A program made the translations under genes and the position numbers. Source: Candidatus Margulisiibacteriota bacterium (lineage in GTDB: Bacteria > Margulisbacteria > WOR-1 > O2-12-FULL-45-9). From it: DNA of 5,136 nt. The stretch covers positions 1-5,136 of the forward strand of contig JAHIUL010000158.1 of assembly GCA_018817195.1 (NCBI GenBank). Reading direction: 5' to 3'. The notes under the pieces were generated by a model. The model searched no databases, had not been told where the DNA came from, and was given only the letters and a program-made list of their open reading frames with translations. Of the stretch, positions 1 to 5,136 are shown in pieces. The stretch's first letter is position 1, and each line of letters opens with the position of its first letter.

Positions 1-340
1 GCCTCAGGGATTCATAACAAAGATGAATATTATGGTTTTCCTCTAATTTGTCCTTAAAGTGCATGATATTGAAATCATAATAGAAATCCTTGCGAACCCT
101 GATGATTTCTTTGATCATTTCTTCCGTTATTTTTTTGTTTGGAGGCAGACTCGGTGTCTTTCGTAAGATACCATCAAAACCTTCCTTAGACAGCTTTGTT
201 TTAAGCCTGGAAACATGAACAGGGGTAACTTGTAATAGCTCTGCTGCTTCTGTTCCTTTAAGCTTTTTTTCAATAACTTCCTGCAATACTTTGTATCTAT
301 TTATATCCTTCATTGTTACTATTAACCTTTGCTTATTCAT
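1..340 (-). CDS. ISNCY/IS1202-like family transposase, N-terminal part (cut by window edge)
   Basis: The frame is open from the ATG at 338-340 to the window edge and gives the first 113 residues, starting MNKQRLIVTMKDINRYKVLQ. Residues about 15-60 form a helix-turn-helix: a long helix, then GTEAAELLQVTPVHVSRLKTKL, where the segment around VTPVHVSRLK looks like the recognition helix, followed by the G-F-D-G-I-L segment. Residues about 75-113 carry the pattern that precedes the DDE core in these transposases (FYYDFNIMHFKDKLEENHNI, then CYESLR). The arrangement I-x-R-Y, the HTH, a K/R-rich linker, then Y-D-F-N and E-x-L-R matches ISNCY/ISDol1- and IS1202-type enzymes as I know them. Full members are several hundred residues, so the catalytic DDE residues lie outside the window and intactness cannot be judged. 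A GGGGG ribosome binding site lies at 350-354. The protein would bind the IS ends and move the element. Confidence 0.8.
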   Translation of the reverse strand, partial: MNKQRLIVTMKDINRYKVLQEVIEKKLKGTEAAELLQVTPVHVSRLKTKLSKEGFDGILRKTPSLPPNKKITEEMIKEIIRVRKDFYYDFNIMHFKDKLEENHNIHLCYESLR

Positions 341-342
341 GT

Positions 343-378
343 CTGATAGCCCCCTTTTTCTAAACTAGAGGTTATCAG
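343..378 (-). promoter_or_regulatory. Hairpin over the transposase ribosome binding site
   Basis: CTGATA (343-348) and TATCAG (373-378) are exact inverted repeats, and the flanking CC/GG pairs (350-351 with 370-371) lengthen the stem across one mismatch (a G-U pair on the plus-strand RNA, A-C on the minus-strand RNA). In the transposase mRNA the stem ends two bases before the start codon and takes in part of the GGGGG ribosome binding site at 350-354. The arms and positions are seen directly; a role in limiting transposase translation is inference. The loop is about 18 bases, so the structure is modest. Confidence 0.35.
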
Positions 379-383
379 AAAAA

Positions 384-403
384 TTAACATTTCAAAATAG
401 TAA
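384..403. repeat. Inner copy of 20-bp IS-terminal direct repeat
   Basis: On the plus strand it reads TTAACATTTCAAAATAGTAA. An identical copy lies at 410-429, a 26-bp period with six bases between them. Two tandem sites next to an IS end are what one expects of transposase binding sites; that role is inference. Confidence 0.75.
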
Positions 404-421
404 TAACTCTTAACATTTCAA
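394..421 (-). promoter_or_regulatory. Candidate transposase promoter spanning the two repeats
   Basis: On the minus strand, TTGAAA (416-421, 5 of 6 to the -35 consensus) lies in the outer repeat and TATTTT (394-399, 4 of 6 to the -10 consensus) lies in the inner repeat, with a 16-bp spacer. Transcription would start near 387 and leave a leader of about 47 bases before the transposase ATG. AT-rich DNA gives such matches by chance, so this is tentative. If real, the transposase would bind over its own promoter. Confidence 0.35.
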
Positions 422-429
422 AATAGTAA
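410..429. repeat. Outer copy of 20-bp IS-terminal direct repeat
   Basis: Perfect copy of the 384-403 repeat, lying at the outer end of the insertion sequence. The sequence differs on either side of the two copies, so the repeat unit is bounded to these 20 bases. Confidence 0.75.
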
Positions 430-450
430 CATCAGTAAAAATTATAGCAA

Positions 451-479
451 TTGACACCAAAACTTGATAGTGCGAAAAT
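451..479 (+). promoter_or_regulatory. Sigma70-type promoter for the 503-2426 operon
   Basis: A perfect -35 box TTGACA (451-456) is followed after 17 bp by GAAAAT (474-479, 4 of 6 to TATAAT). Transcription would begin near 486, only a few bases before the AGGAGG ribosome binding site of the first gene, giving a very short leader. It lies about 20 bp outside the inferred IS end, so it appears to belong to the host and not to the element. Confidence 0.55.
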
Positions 480-489
480 AAGGTCAAAC

Positions 490-495
490 AGGAGG
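490..495 (+). promoter_or_regulatory. Strong ribosome binding site AGGAGG
   Basis: A perfect AGGAGG lies seven bases before the ATG at 503 and fixes the start of the first operon gene. It is the strongest ribosome binding site in the window; the other genes use GGGGG-type or weak sites. Confidence 0.8.
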
Positions 496-502
496 AAATA
501 TC

Positions 503-871
503 ATGTTAAAAAAGATAGGTTACGGCTTTATTGTTTGGGTTGTTCCTTATGTTTCTGCCATTCCCCTGCTGGGACTTATGCAAACTGATCCGATTTACTT
601 TAAGACAATCATGATTGTTGTTGGCGGACTGGTTGGCGCAATTTGCGCTGCCTTGTATTTTATAAAAATTGAAAAAGATTTTCTTAAAGAAGCCGTTACT
701 TTAGGCCTTGTCTGGCTGGTGCTTAATTGGCTGCTTGATTTTGTGGCCCTTCTGCCCTTATCAAAAATGCCCTACTTACAGTATTTTAAAGAAATTGGCT
801 TAAGATATCTGGTAATGCCGGCTATGACAATTCCTATAGGCTATGTTTTAAGTAAAAAGATTAAGTCATGA
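503..871 (+). CDS. Small four-helix integral membrane protein, unknown function
   Basis: A 122-residue, very hydrophobic protein. Four membrane segments can be read at about residues 5-25, 34-54, 63-85 and 100-116, with charged stretches between them (K-I-E-K-D at 55-59, S-K at 87-88, F-K-E at 95-97) and a basic tail (SKKIKS). Prolines inside the first and last segments (P15, P21, P106, P111) and the W-L-V-L-N-W-L-L-D stretch (71-79) would be good family markers. I do not recognise a named family, though small uncharacterised four-helix membrane proteins of this kind occur in archaea and bacteria. It starts with AGGAGG at ideal spacing, is first in a three-gene operon, and overlaps the tspO start by ATGA, so the two proteins are probably made together. 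A partner or regulatory role with TspO is only inference from this coupling. No catalytic motif is visible. Confidence 0.85.
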   Translation: MLKKIGYGFIVWVVPYVSAIPLLGLMQTDPIYFKTIMIVVGGLVGAICAALYFIKIEKDFLKEAVTLGLVWLVLNWLLDFVALLPLSKMPYLQYFKEIGLRYLVMPAMTIPIGYVLSKKIKS

Positions 872-1338
872 ATATCTTTGCGCTTATTATTTGGCTTATC
901 ATTGCCTTTATTCCAGCTGCCTTTGGCCAATATTTTACTCTGCCAAACATCCCAACCTGGTATGCAACACTAAATAAGCCGGTTTTTAATCCCCCTAACT
1001 GGATTTTTGGCCCGGTTTGGACACTGCTTTATATCTCAATGGGCATTGCCGCTTATCTAGTCTGGCAAAAAAGAAAAGAAAATAAACTAGTAAAAATAGC
1101 CTTAATCATATTTTTTGCCCAACTATTCATTAATGGCCTCTGGTCCCTCACCTTTTTTGGCCAACACCAATTATTGCAAGCCTTTTTTCAAATAATCATG
1201 TTGTGGTTCCTCATTTTAGCAACCATTATCAAGTTTTATCAGATTAACTCTCTAGCTGGTTTAATCCTTATCCCATATCTTCTGTGGGTAAGCTTTGCTT
1301 CAATTCTAAATTATTCTATTTGGCTGCTTAATAAATAA
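868..1338 (+). CDS. tspO: TspO/MBR family membrane protein (tryptophan-rich sensory protein)
   Basis: At 156 residues this is the normal length for bacterial TspO, a five-helix membrane protein that binds porphyrins and is tied to stress and tetrapyrrole metabolism. The family signature is complete: W31-Y32, then K-P-x-F-N-P-P (37-43), F-G-P-V-W-T-L-L-Y (47-55), M-G-I-A-A-Y-L-V-W (58-66), N-G-L-W-S (89-93) with F-F-G (96-98), and the last-helix block P-Y-L-L-W-V-S-F-A (136-144) with N148, W152 and N155. Membrane segments fall near 4-22, 46-66, 75-97, 104-122 and 128-153. Its ATG overlaps the upstream stop (ATGA, 868-871), which implies coupled translation; no separate strong ribosome binding site is seen. 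The family is secure; ligand and physiological role here are not shown by sequence. The 3' half is markedly AT-rich compared with the next gene. Confidence 0.96.
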   Translation: MNIFALIIWLIIAFIPAAFGQYFTLPNIPTWYATLNKPVFNPPNWIFGPVWTLLYISMGIAAYLVWQKRKENKLVKIALIIFFAQLFINGLWSLTFFGQHQLLQAFFQIIMLWFLILATIIKFYQINSLAGLILIPYLLWVSFASILNYSIWLLNK

Positions 1339-1349
1339 GGGGGCAAAGT

Positions 1350-2426
1350 ATGTATAAGTTTTATTGCGCAATAATTGTATTCTTGTTCAGCATCCTAGTT
1401 AACGCGACAGCAGCCTGCACTGATTTTCAGGTAAAAGCAGAGGATAACAGTGTAATTATTGCCCGTTCCATGGAATTTGCCATTGACCTCAAGTCAGAAG
1501 TCGTGCTTTTTCCCCGCGGGCTTAAGTACACCAGTGTAAATGAAAAGGGAGTAAAGGGTATATCCTGGACCTCTAAATATGGTTTTCTGGCAGTGGACGC
1601 GTTTGGCGAGCAGGAAGCAATAATGGACGGTATGAACGAAGCCGGCCTGTCCATTGAATTCCTGTGGTTCCCGGGCAGCCAATTCCAAGAAGCCACGCCG
1701 GGAAAGTTTATCGCAGTATCAGACATGGCCAAATGGGTACTGGGCAGTTTTGCCAGCATTGACGAGATCAAAAAAGCCCTGCCAAAAGTGAACGTGATAA
1801 GCCTTTATATCCCTGAACTGGGCCAGGCGCCGGGTCTGCACGCGGCAGTGCATGACGCCAGCGGCAACAACATCGTAATCGAATTCATTGACGGCAAAAC
1901 CATAATTACTGACAACCCGCTGGGAGTTATGACCAACCGGCCAAGTATTGACTGGCACCTTAATAACCTGCGCAATTATTTTTCTCTGGCGCCAGAAGAC
2001 ATTGGCGCACGCAAACTTGGCAAGGTTGAATTCTCGTCCACTGGCGCTGGCAACGGCTGGCTGGGTTTGCCAGGCGATTGGATGCCGCCCTCCCGGTTTG
2101 TAAAGGCTGCCTATCTTATTCACACAGCTGAGCAGCCAAAAGACGCCAAAACATCACTTAATTTTGCCCAGCATGTAATGAATACCGTTGATATTCCTTA
2201 CGGCCTGGTGCGTGAGCATCTAGCAGGTAAAACAATTTACGGTTACACCCAGTGGCTGGTGTTTAAAGACCTGACCAACAGAGCATTTTACTATTCCTCT
2301 TATCAGGACCCGGCATTAAAGAAAATAGAGCTAGAGAAGCTTAATTTCGCCGTAGGCACAGCAATCAAGAGCGTGTCAATTGAAAGCGAATCCACAATAA
2401 TAGATACGACAGACCAGTTAATTTAG
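1350..2426 (+). CDS. Exported choloylglycine hydrolase / penicillin V acylase family Ntn-hydrolase
   Basis: A 358-residue linear amide C-N hydrolase of the bile salt hydrolase/penicillin V acylase family, which cleaves amide bonds with an N-terminal cysteine. Residues 1-22 look like a signal peptide (K3, hydrophobic core 7-17, A-T-A-A before the cut), and Cys23 would become the N-terminal nucleophile. Family residues follow in order: C-T-D-F (23-26), Arg39 in A-R-S-M-E-F (16 residues after the Cys, as in bile salt hydrolase), M-D-G-M-N-E-A-G-L (92-100, N96), V-M-T-N-R-P (193-198, N196) with D-W-H-L-N-N-L (201-207), and S-R-F (248-250, R249). Glu42 stands where bile salt hydrolase has Asp21. 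The ribosome binding site AAGGGGG (1337-1343) overlaps the tspO stop. Export fits the Gram-negative acylases, some of which cleave acyl-homoserine lactones; the substrate here is unknown. The body of the gene is more G+C-rich than the two genes before it. Its stop overlaps the convergent gene. Confidence 0.93.
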   Translation: MYKFYCAIIVFLFSILVNATAACTDFQVKAEDNSVIIARSMEFAIDLKSEVVLFPRGLKYTSVNEKGVKGISWTSKYGFLAVDAFGEQEAIMDGMNEAGLSIEFLWFPGSQFQEATPGKFIAVSDMAKWVLGSFASIDEIKKALPKVNVISLYIPELGQAPGLHAAVHDASGNNIVIEFIDGKTIITDNPLGVMTNRPSIDWHLNNLRNYFSLAPEDIGARKLGKVEFSSTGAGNGWLGLPGDWMPPSRFVKAAYLIHTAEQPKDAKTSLNFAQHVMNTVDIPYGLVREHLAGKTIYGYTQWLVFKDLTNRAFYYSSYQDPALKKIELEKLNFAVGTAIKSVSIESESTIIDTTDQLI

Positions 2427-3061
2427 GGAAGCGGCAGGCTGATCATTACCATTTTATGCTCAGCAGCGTGAGGCAGATCATCGCCATAGAAATTTAGCTC
2501 AACCTGATTATCTTTGGCGACCGATACCCCTTGAGTTAAAATAGTCTTTACTTTTTCCGTTTTGTTAAAATAATTAGCCGCATCAAAATCTTTTTGTGTC
2601 CAGCTGATGCTCTTTATCATTGGATCAGAAGAAATATCTCCCTTATAAAAAGAAACAGCCTTAAATCCGTTAATACCGCAAGAAATAACAATTGGATGAG
2701 TGCCAAAATAATCCGCCCCGGTCTCCCCCCAGCTCGTCACAATATAAGATGGCCCCTGTTTAATCTTAACAACATCAGCTTTCTCAATCATAAGCGGCCG
2801 CGGATAATTAATAGATTTTGGAACTACAGGAGAGAAGCGATAAATAACATTTTTACCGCGAAAAATAGCCAGCAAACTTTGTGGATTACTAGTTAAATCT
2901 TTCGCCACAAAGCCAGACAAGACCAGCCCGTCACCTAAAGATCGCGAAAACACAATTTCATAGCCAGGAAGTATTTTAGCTTTTTGAGAAGAAAAAACAA
3001 AAGAAAAAACAATAATAATCAAAATAACACCAAACGCAAGAATAAAAAAAGGCCTTTTCAT
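2423..3061 (-). CDS. Membrane-anchored or exported protein of unknown family
   Basis: A 212-residue protein I do not recognise. The N-terminus has K2-R3 and one hydrophobic stretch (about 4-23, PFFILAFGVILIIIVFSFVF), a signal anchor or signal peptide without a clear A-x-A cleavage site or lipobox. The remainder is polar and looks beta-rich, with alternating hydrophobic residues (Y-E-I-V-F-S-R-S near 34-41, S-Y-I-V-T-S-W-G near 105-112, V-E-L-N-F-Y-G-D-D near 187-195) and a single cysteine in the mature part (P-I-V-I-S-C-G near 124-130). It therefore probably sits on the periplasmic side. The start is supported by AGGGGGC (RBS core 3071-3076) nine bases upstream. It follows the nitroreductase by 48 bp in the same direction with no terminator between them, so co-transcription is likely. 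Its last four bases overlap the acylase gene end-to-end. No catalytic motif is evident. Confidence 0.8.
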   Translation of the reverse strand: MKRPFFILAFGVILIIIVFSFVFSSQKAKILPGYEIVFSRSLGDGLVLSGFVAKDLTSNPQSLLAIFRGKNVIYRFSPVVPKSINYPRPLMIEKADVVKIKQGPSYIVTSWGETGADYFGTHPIVISCGINGFKAVSFYKGDISSDPMIKSISWTQKDFDAANYFNKTEKVKTILTQGVSVAKDNQVELNFYGDDLPHAAEHKMVMISLPLP

Positions 3062-3109
3062 AAAATAACTGCCCCCTACTTCGCTAATAACAAGCGGCTA
3101 ACAAATGCG

Positions 3110-3664
3110 CTAATACTTATTTAAATGAATGAAATCCTTGAGAGGTTTCCTGGCTGGCCTGTCTTTTTCCGCCTCAGCCTGTTTTTCAGACAGCAGCTTG
3201 CCTATCTTATCAGAATGTTTACCAACAATAACTAAAGTAATAACATCTAAATCTTCCGGGATACCCAGTATTTCCCTGGTTTTCCGGGGGCTATAGCCGG
3301 CAATCGGGTGCGCAACCAAACCAAGTTCAGTCGCCCGCAAAATCATATGGGCAGTGGCCATGCCAATATCAAAATGGTAATACTCCCTGCCGTCCTTCAT
3401 GGCACAGTCAGCCTCTTTTTTACCCAGCACCGCAATGATCATTGAACCAGCTTGAGCCCACTCGTTACCCGGCGCTAAGGCAACATGCATTTTCTTTAAC
3501 ATTGCCTGTTCATAAACAAAAACATACTGCCATGGCTGGTTATTAAAACATGAAGGCGCTAACTGGGACTCATGAGCTAAATCATTGATTATTTCCTCAG
3601 TAATTTTAACTGGCTCAAGAGACCGATAAGCCCGCCGTTTTTCAATTGTGTCTTTTACGTTCAT
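3110..3664 (-). CDS. Nitroreductase family FMN-dependent oxidoreductase
   Basis: A 184-residue cytoplasmic flavoprotein of the nitroreductase superfamily, which transfers electrons from NAD(P)H through FMN to nitro compounds, quinones or flavins, usually as a dimer. Visible family features are R-R-A-Y-R-S (10-15, FMN phosphate contact), L-A-P-S-C-F-N-N-Q-P-W (35-45), the F-D-I-G-M-A-T-A-H-M-I-L-R-A-T-E-L-G-L helix (98-116), a G-Y-S-P segment (123-126), V-I-V-G-K-H (145-150), and the C-terminal R-K-P-L (172-175). The length suits the short form of the family. Its ATG is two bases after the stop of the barrel-SLH gene, and only a weak GGATGAG (3679-3685) lies upstream, so translation is probably coupled to that gene. 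Substrate cannot be told from sequence. No Fe-S cluster or extra domain is present. Confidence 0.93.
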   Translation of the reverse strand: MNVKDTIEKRRAYRSLEPVKITEEIINDLAHESQLAPSCFNNQPWQYVFVYEQAMLKKMHVALAPGNEWAQAGSMIIAVLGKKEADCAMKDGREYYHFDIGMATAHMILRATELGLVAHPIAGYSPRKTREILGIPEDLDVITLVIVGKHSDKIGKLLSEKQAEAEKDRPARKPLKDFIHLNKY

Positions 3665-3666
3665 AA

Positions 3667-5136
3667 TTATTTTATAAGCTCATCCAGTTTTTCTTTGATC
3701 GAACCAACCTCAGCTAGGATTGTAACAACTTCTCCGCGTGTAATCCGCTGGTCAGGATCAAAGTTGCGCCAGTTAAGATTTTTGAAAAAGTCATTTTCTT
3801 TGGCCACCTGGATAATTTTGGCTGCCCAAAAATCTGGCGCTACGTCTGGATAAGGCCGCCGGCCAATTGTCACAGGCGGTTTTAAGCCGGCAAAACGCAC
3901 CAGGATAGAAGTCGTTTCCGCCCTGGTAATAGCATTATTTAACCTGAACATGCCGTCAGGATAACCCTCAACCAGATTTTGCTTTGCCGCCTGGCTAATA
4001 TATCTAAATGCCCAATGGGTAGTCGGCACATCCTTAAACATTGATTTGGGATGGGCTTCAACTTCAATGCCTGGCCGTATTTTCATTAACAAGGCACAAA
4101 GTTCTGCCCTGGTAATGCCGGCATCAGGCCTGAAAGTTTGGTCATTATAGCCGGAAACATAACCCAGGGCGCCCAACCCGCCCAGGATATTGCGTAAAGG
4201 ATGGTCCTTACCAATATCACGGAATGTCACGAGATAAGCGGCGTTGAGCCGCCTGTTTTCTATTATCCGTCCGGTGACACTCATAGCTTTCACATCCAGG
4301 AAATTAATCCCGTATTCCGGCAATTTCATTAAAGAAAAGAAGGTATTATCAGGATAAAGATCAGCCGCTGTCTGGTTAACTTTAATCTGGCTGACATCTT
4401 TAGGTTTTAACAGCTTGCCTTTAACTATCACATAAGGGCTAAAGGTTATAAATTTGTCCTGCGGTTCTTCGATTTCAAGATAGCCCAACCCAGGAGTAAA
4501 GGTCGGCACACCAACCTCCCCCATACCGTAAGTAATCGAAACAAAATGGGTAATGTTTTCAGGCAAAGAACCAAAGGTATGATATGCATAATCAAAACGA
4601 ACATTAAAAACAGAAAGACCAATACCTGCAGTAAGGTTATTATCAACGGTATTTGAAGCAGGATCTGCAGCTGAGACATCCTGGTCAATGCCAAGTCTAA
4701 TAGCCAGAGGTTTCCAGGGAGACCATTCTGCGCCAAAGTGGTGAAGAACTGGACGAACTTTGCCAATAGGCAGTTCAGCATCATAGGTAATTGTCAAATC
4801 AGTTTCAGCAAATTTCTCTTGCCTCAGTCCACCCTCACCAATAATCTTAACAGCTGTGCCAATCTTGGCATAGGCCGGAATTGATTCTGTCAGCCCTGAA
4901 CCCCAAACCAATCTGCCTCCATACTGATAAGGCAGGATATTATACAGGGCCATGCCAAAGCGCAACCAGGAATTATGCTGGTACTGCGCGCCAAGATCAA
5001 AATCAATGCCAGTCGCATAAACTTCACGGGTTGGCAAACCGGTCAAAGTTTGGTTAAATAATTTTACGCTGCCGCCTATATTAATTTTTTCTAGAACAGG
5101 ATGAAAGTCAAAATATTTTTTCGCCTCAGTGCCGTA
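3667..5136 (-). CDS. Outer-membrane PorV/FadL-like beta-barrel with Ig-like domain and three C-terminal SLH domains (N-terminus missing)
   Basis: The frame is open to the window edge, giving 489 residues with the true start outside. An in-frame TTG at 5044-5046 is a leucine codon inside the barrel, not a start. Residues 1-206 are the second half of an outer-membrane barrel of the PorV/UPF0164 type: G-G-S-V-K-L (21-26), F-D-L-G-A-Q-Y (46-52), I-P-A-Y-A-K-I-G (86-93), F-G-A-E-W (134-138), I-R-L-G-I (146-150), N-L-T-A-G-I-G-L (167-174), F-D-Y-A-Y (181-185). Residues about 234-304 look like an Ig-like beta-sandwich (V-I-V-K-G-K-L, D-V-K-A-M-S-V-T-G). Three SLH domains follow at about 305-350, 367-415 and 429-476, with I-T-R-A-E (341-345), I-T-R-A-E (403-407) and I-T-R-G-E (465-469), ending in a short helix. 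SLH domains bind cell-wall polymers, so the protein may link the outer membrane to peptidoglycan. It heads the minus-strand gene group. Confidence 0.88.
   Translation of the reverse strand, partial: YGTEAKKYFDFHPVLEKINIGGSVKLFNQTLTGLPTREVYATGIDFDLGAQYQHNSWLRFGMALYNILPYQYGGRLVWGSGLTESIPAYAKIGTAVKIIGEGGLRQEKFAETDLTITYDAELPIGKVRPVLHHFGAEWSPWKPLAIRLGIDQDVSAADPASNTVDNNLTAGIGLSVFNVRFDYAYHTFGSLPENITHFVSITYGMGEVGVPTFTPGLGYLEIEEPQDKFITFSPYVIVKGKLLKPKDVSQIKVNQTAADLYPDNTFFSLMKLPEYGINFLDVKAMSVTGRIIENRRLNAAYLVTFRDIGKDHPLRNILGGLGALGYVSGYNDQTFRPDAGITRAELCALLMKIRPGIEVEAHPKSMFKDVPTTHWAFRYISQAAKQNLVEGYPDGMFRLNNAITRAETTSILVRFAGLKPPVTIGRRPYPDVAPDFWAAKIIQVAKENDFFKNLNWRNFDPDQRITRGEVVTILAEVGSIKEKLDELIK

Larger units (their letters stand above)
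1..431 (-). mobile_element. Partial insertion sequence, ISNCY/IS1202-like, transposase-proximal end
   Basis: This is one end of an insertion sequence that continues beyond the left window edge. It contains the start of a transposase reading leftward and, upstream of it, a short AT-rich terminal region with two perfect 20-bp direct repeats (384-403 and 410-429). The outer boundary is inferred: reading inward on the minus strand, the outer repeat is preceded by TG, a common IS tip, which places the end near 431. The other end and any target-site duplication are not visible, so the exact border is uncertain by several bases. The assignment rests on the transposase N-terminus, not on known terminal sequences. 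Confidence 0.7.

Noticed and set aside
384..429. Two identical 20-bp repeats as a possible CRISPR array
   Set aside because: Only two copies separated by six bases, with no spacer-sized gap and no cas genes. The position upstream of a transposase fits an IS end.
1337..1343. GGGGG-type ribosome binding sites before three genes (also 350-354 and 3071-3076) as a shared special signal
   Set aside because: GGGGG pairs with the normal 16S rRNA tail through a G-U pair, so these are best read as ordinary variant ribosome binding sites.
1427..2123. Minus-strand open frames inside the acylase gene
   Set aside because: They are antisense to a well-conserved family protein and their translations show no domain or ribosome binding site support.
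2457..2475. Imperfect hairpin TGCTCA...TGAGGCA as a terminator for the plus operon
   Set aside because: Short stem with a bulge and no following T-run; it also lies within the coding sequence of the convergent gene.
2594..2896. Plus-strand open frame opposite the orphan gene
   Set aside because: Its product is a low-complexity, Asn/Arg-rich shadow with no family features; the minus-strand gene has a membrane segment and a ribosome binding site.
3076..3112. Repeated TTAGC-type words between the nitroreductase and the orphan gene
   Set aside because: The copies are short and imperfect, form only a 4-bp stem, and have no T-run, so neither a repeat element nor a terminator is supported.
4446..4784. 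Second minus-strand frame inside the barrel gene
   Set aside because: The Leu/Ile-rich translation is a frame-shifted reading of the barrel coding sequence, which itself matches a family.
5044..5046. TTG as the start codon of the barrel-SLH gene
   Set aside because: The frame stays open for 30 more codons to the window edge, and those residues (for example GGSVKLFNQT) fit the barrel family, so the gene starts outside the window.

Overview
The window looks like chromosomal DNA of a diderm (outer-membrane) bacterium of moderate to low G+C. The best lineage clue is the leftmost-reading gene: an outer-membrane beta-barrel of the PorV/FadL-like (UPF0164-type) kind that ends in three S-layer homology (SLH) domains. 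Proteins joining an outer-membrane barrel to SLH domains are typical of diderm lineages of the Terrabacteria side (Negativicutes, Cyanobacteria, Deinococcus, Margulisbacteria/Saganbacteria-like candidates). A candidate-phylum diderm of this kind is my guess, at low confidence. No rRNA, tRNA or CRISPR array was seen.

Layout. Positions 1 to about 431 are the end of an insertion sequence. It holds the first 113 codons of an ISNCY/IS1202-like transposase on the minus strand, cut by the window edge, and a terminal region with two perfect 20-bp direct repeats. A good sigma70-type promoter (451-479) begins just outside the IS end. It should drive a tight plus-strand operon of three genes (503-2426): a four-helix membrane protein of unknown function, a TspO/MBR membrane protein overlapping it by 4 bp, and, 11 bp later, an exported Ntn-hydrolase of the choloylglycine hydrolase/penicillin V acylase family. 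The stop codon of this last gene overlaps the end of a convergent minus-strand group by 4 bp.

The minus-strand group (5136 down to 2423) reads: barrel-SLH protein (N-terminus outside the window), a nitroreductase 2 bp later, then after 48 bp a membrane-anchored or exported protein of unknown family.

How the genes work together. Both groups are rich in envelope proteins: two inner-membrane proteins, an enzyme predicted to act outside the cytoplasm, an outer-membrane/peptidoglycan-linked protein and a membrane-anchored orphan. The nitroreductase is the only clear cytoplasmic enzyme besides the transposase. I see no established pathway linking them. The most notable items are the order of domains in the barrel-SLH protein (SLH at the C-terminus, opposite to OmpM-type tethers), the TspO-containing operon, and the organisation of the IS end. 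I did not find convincing evidence of an entirely new system.
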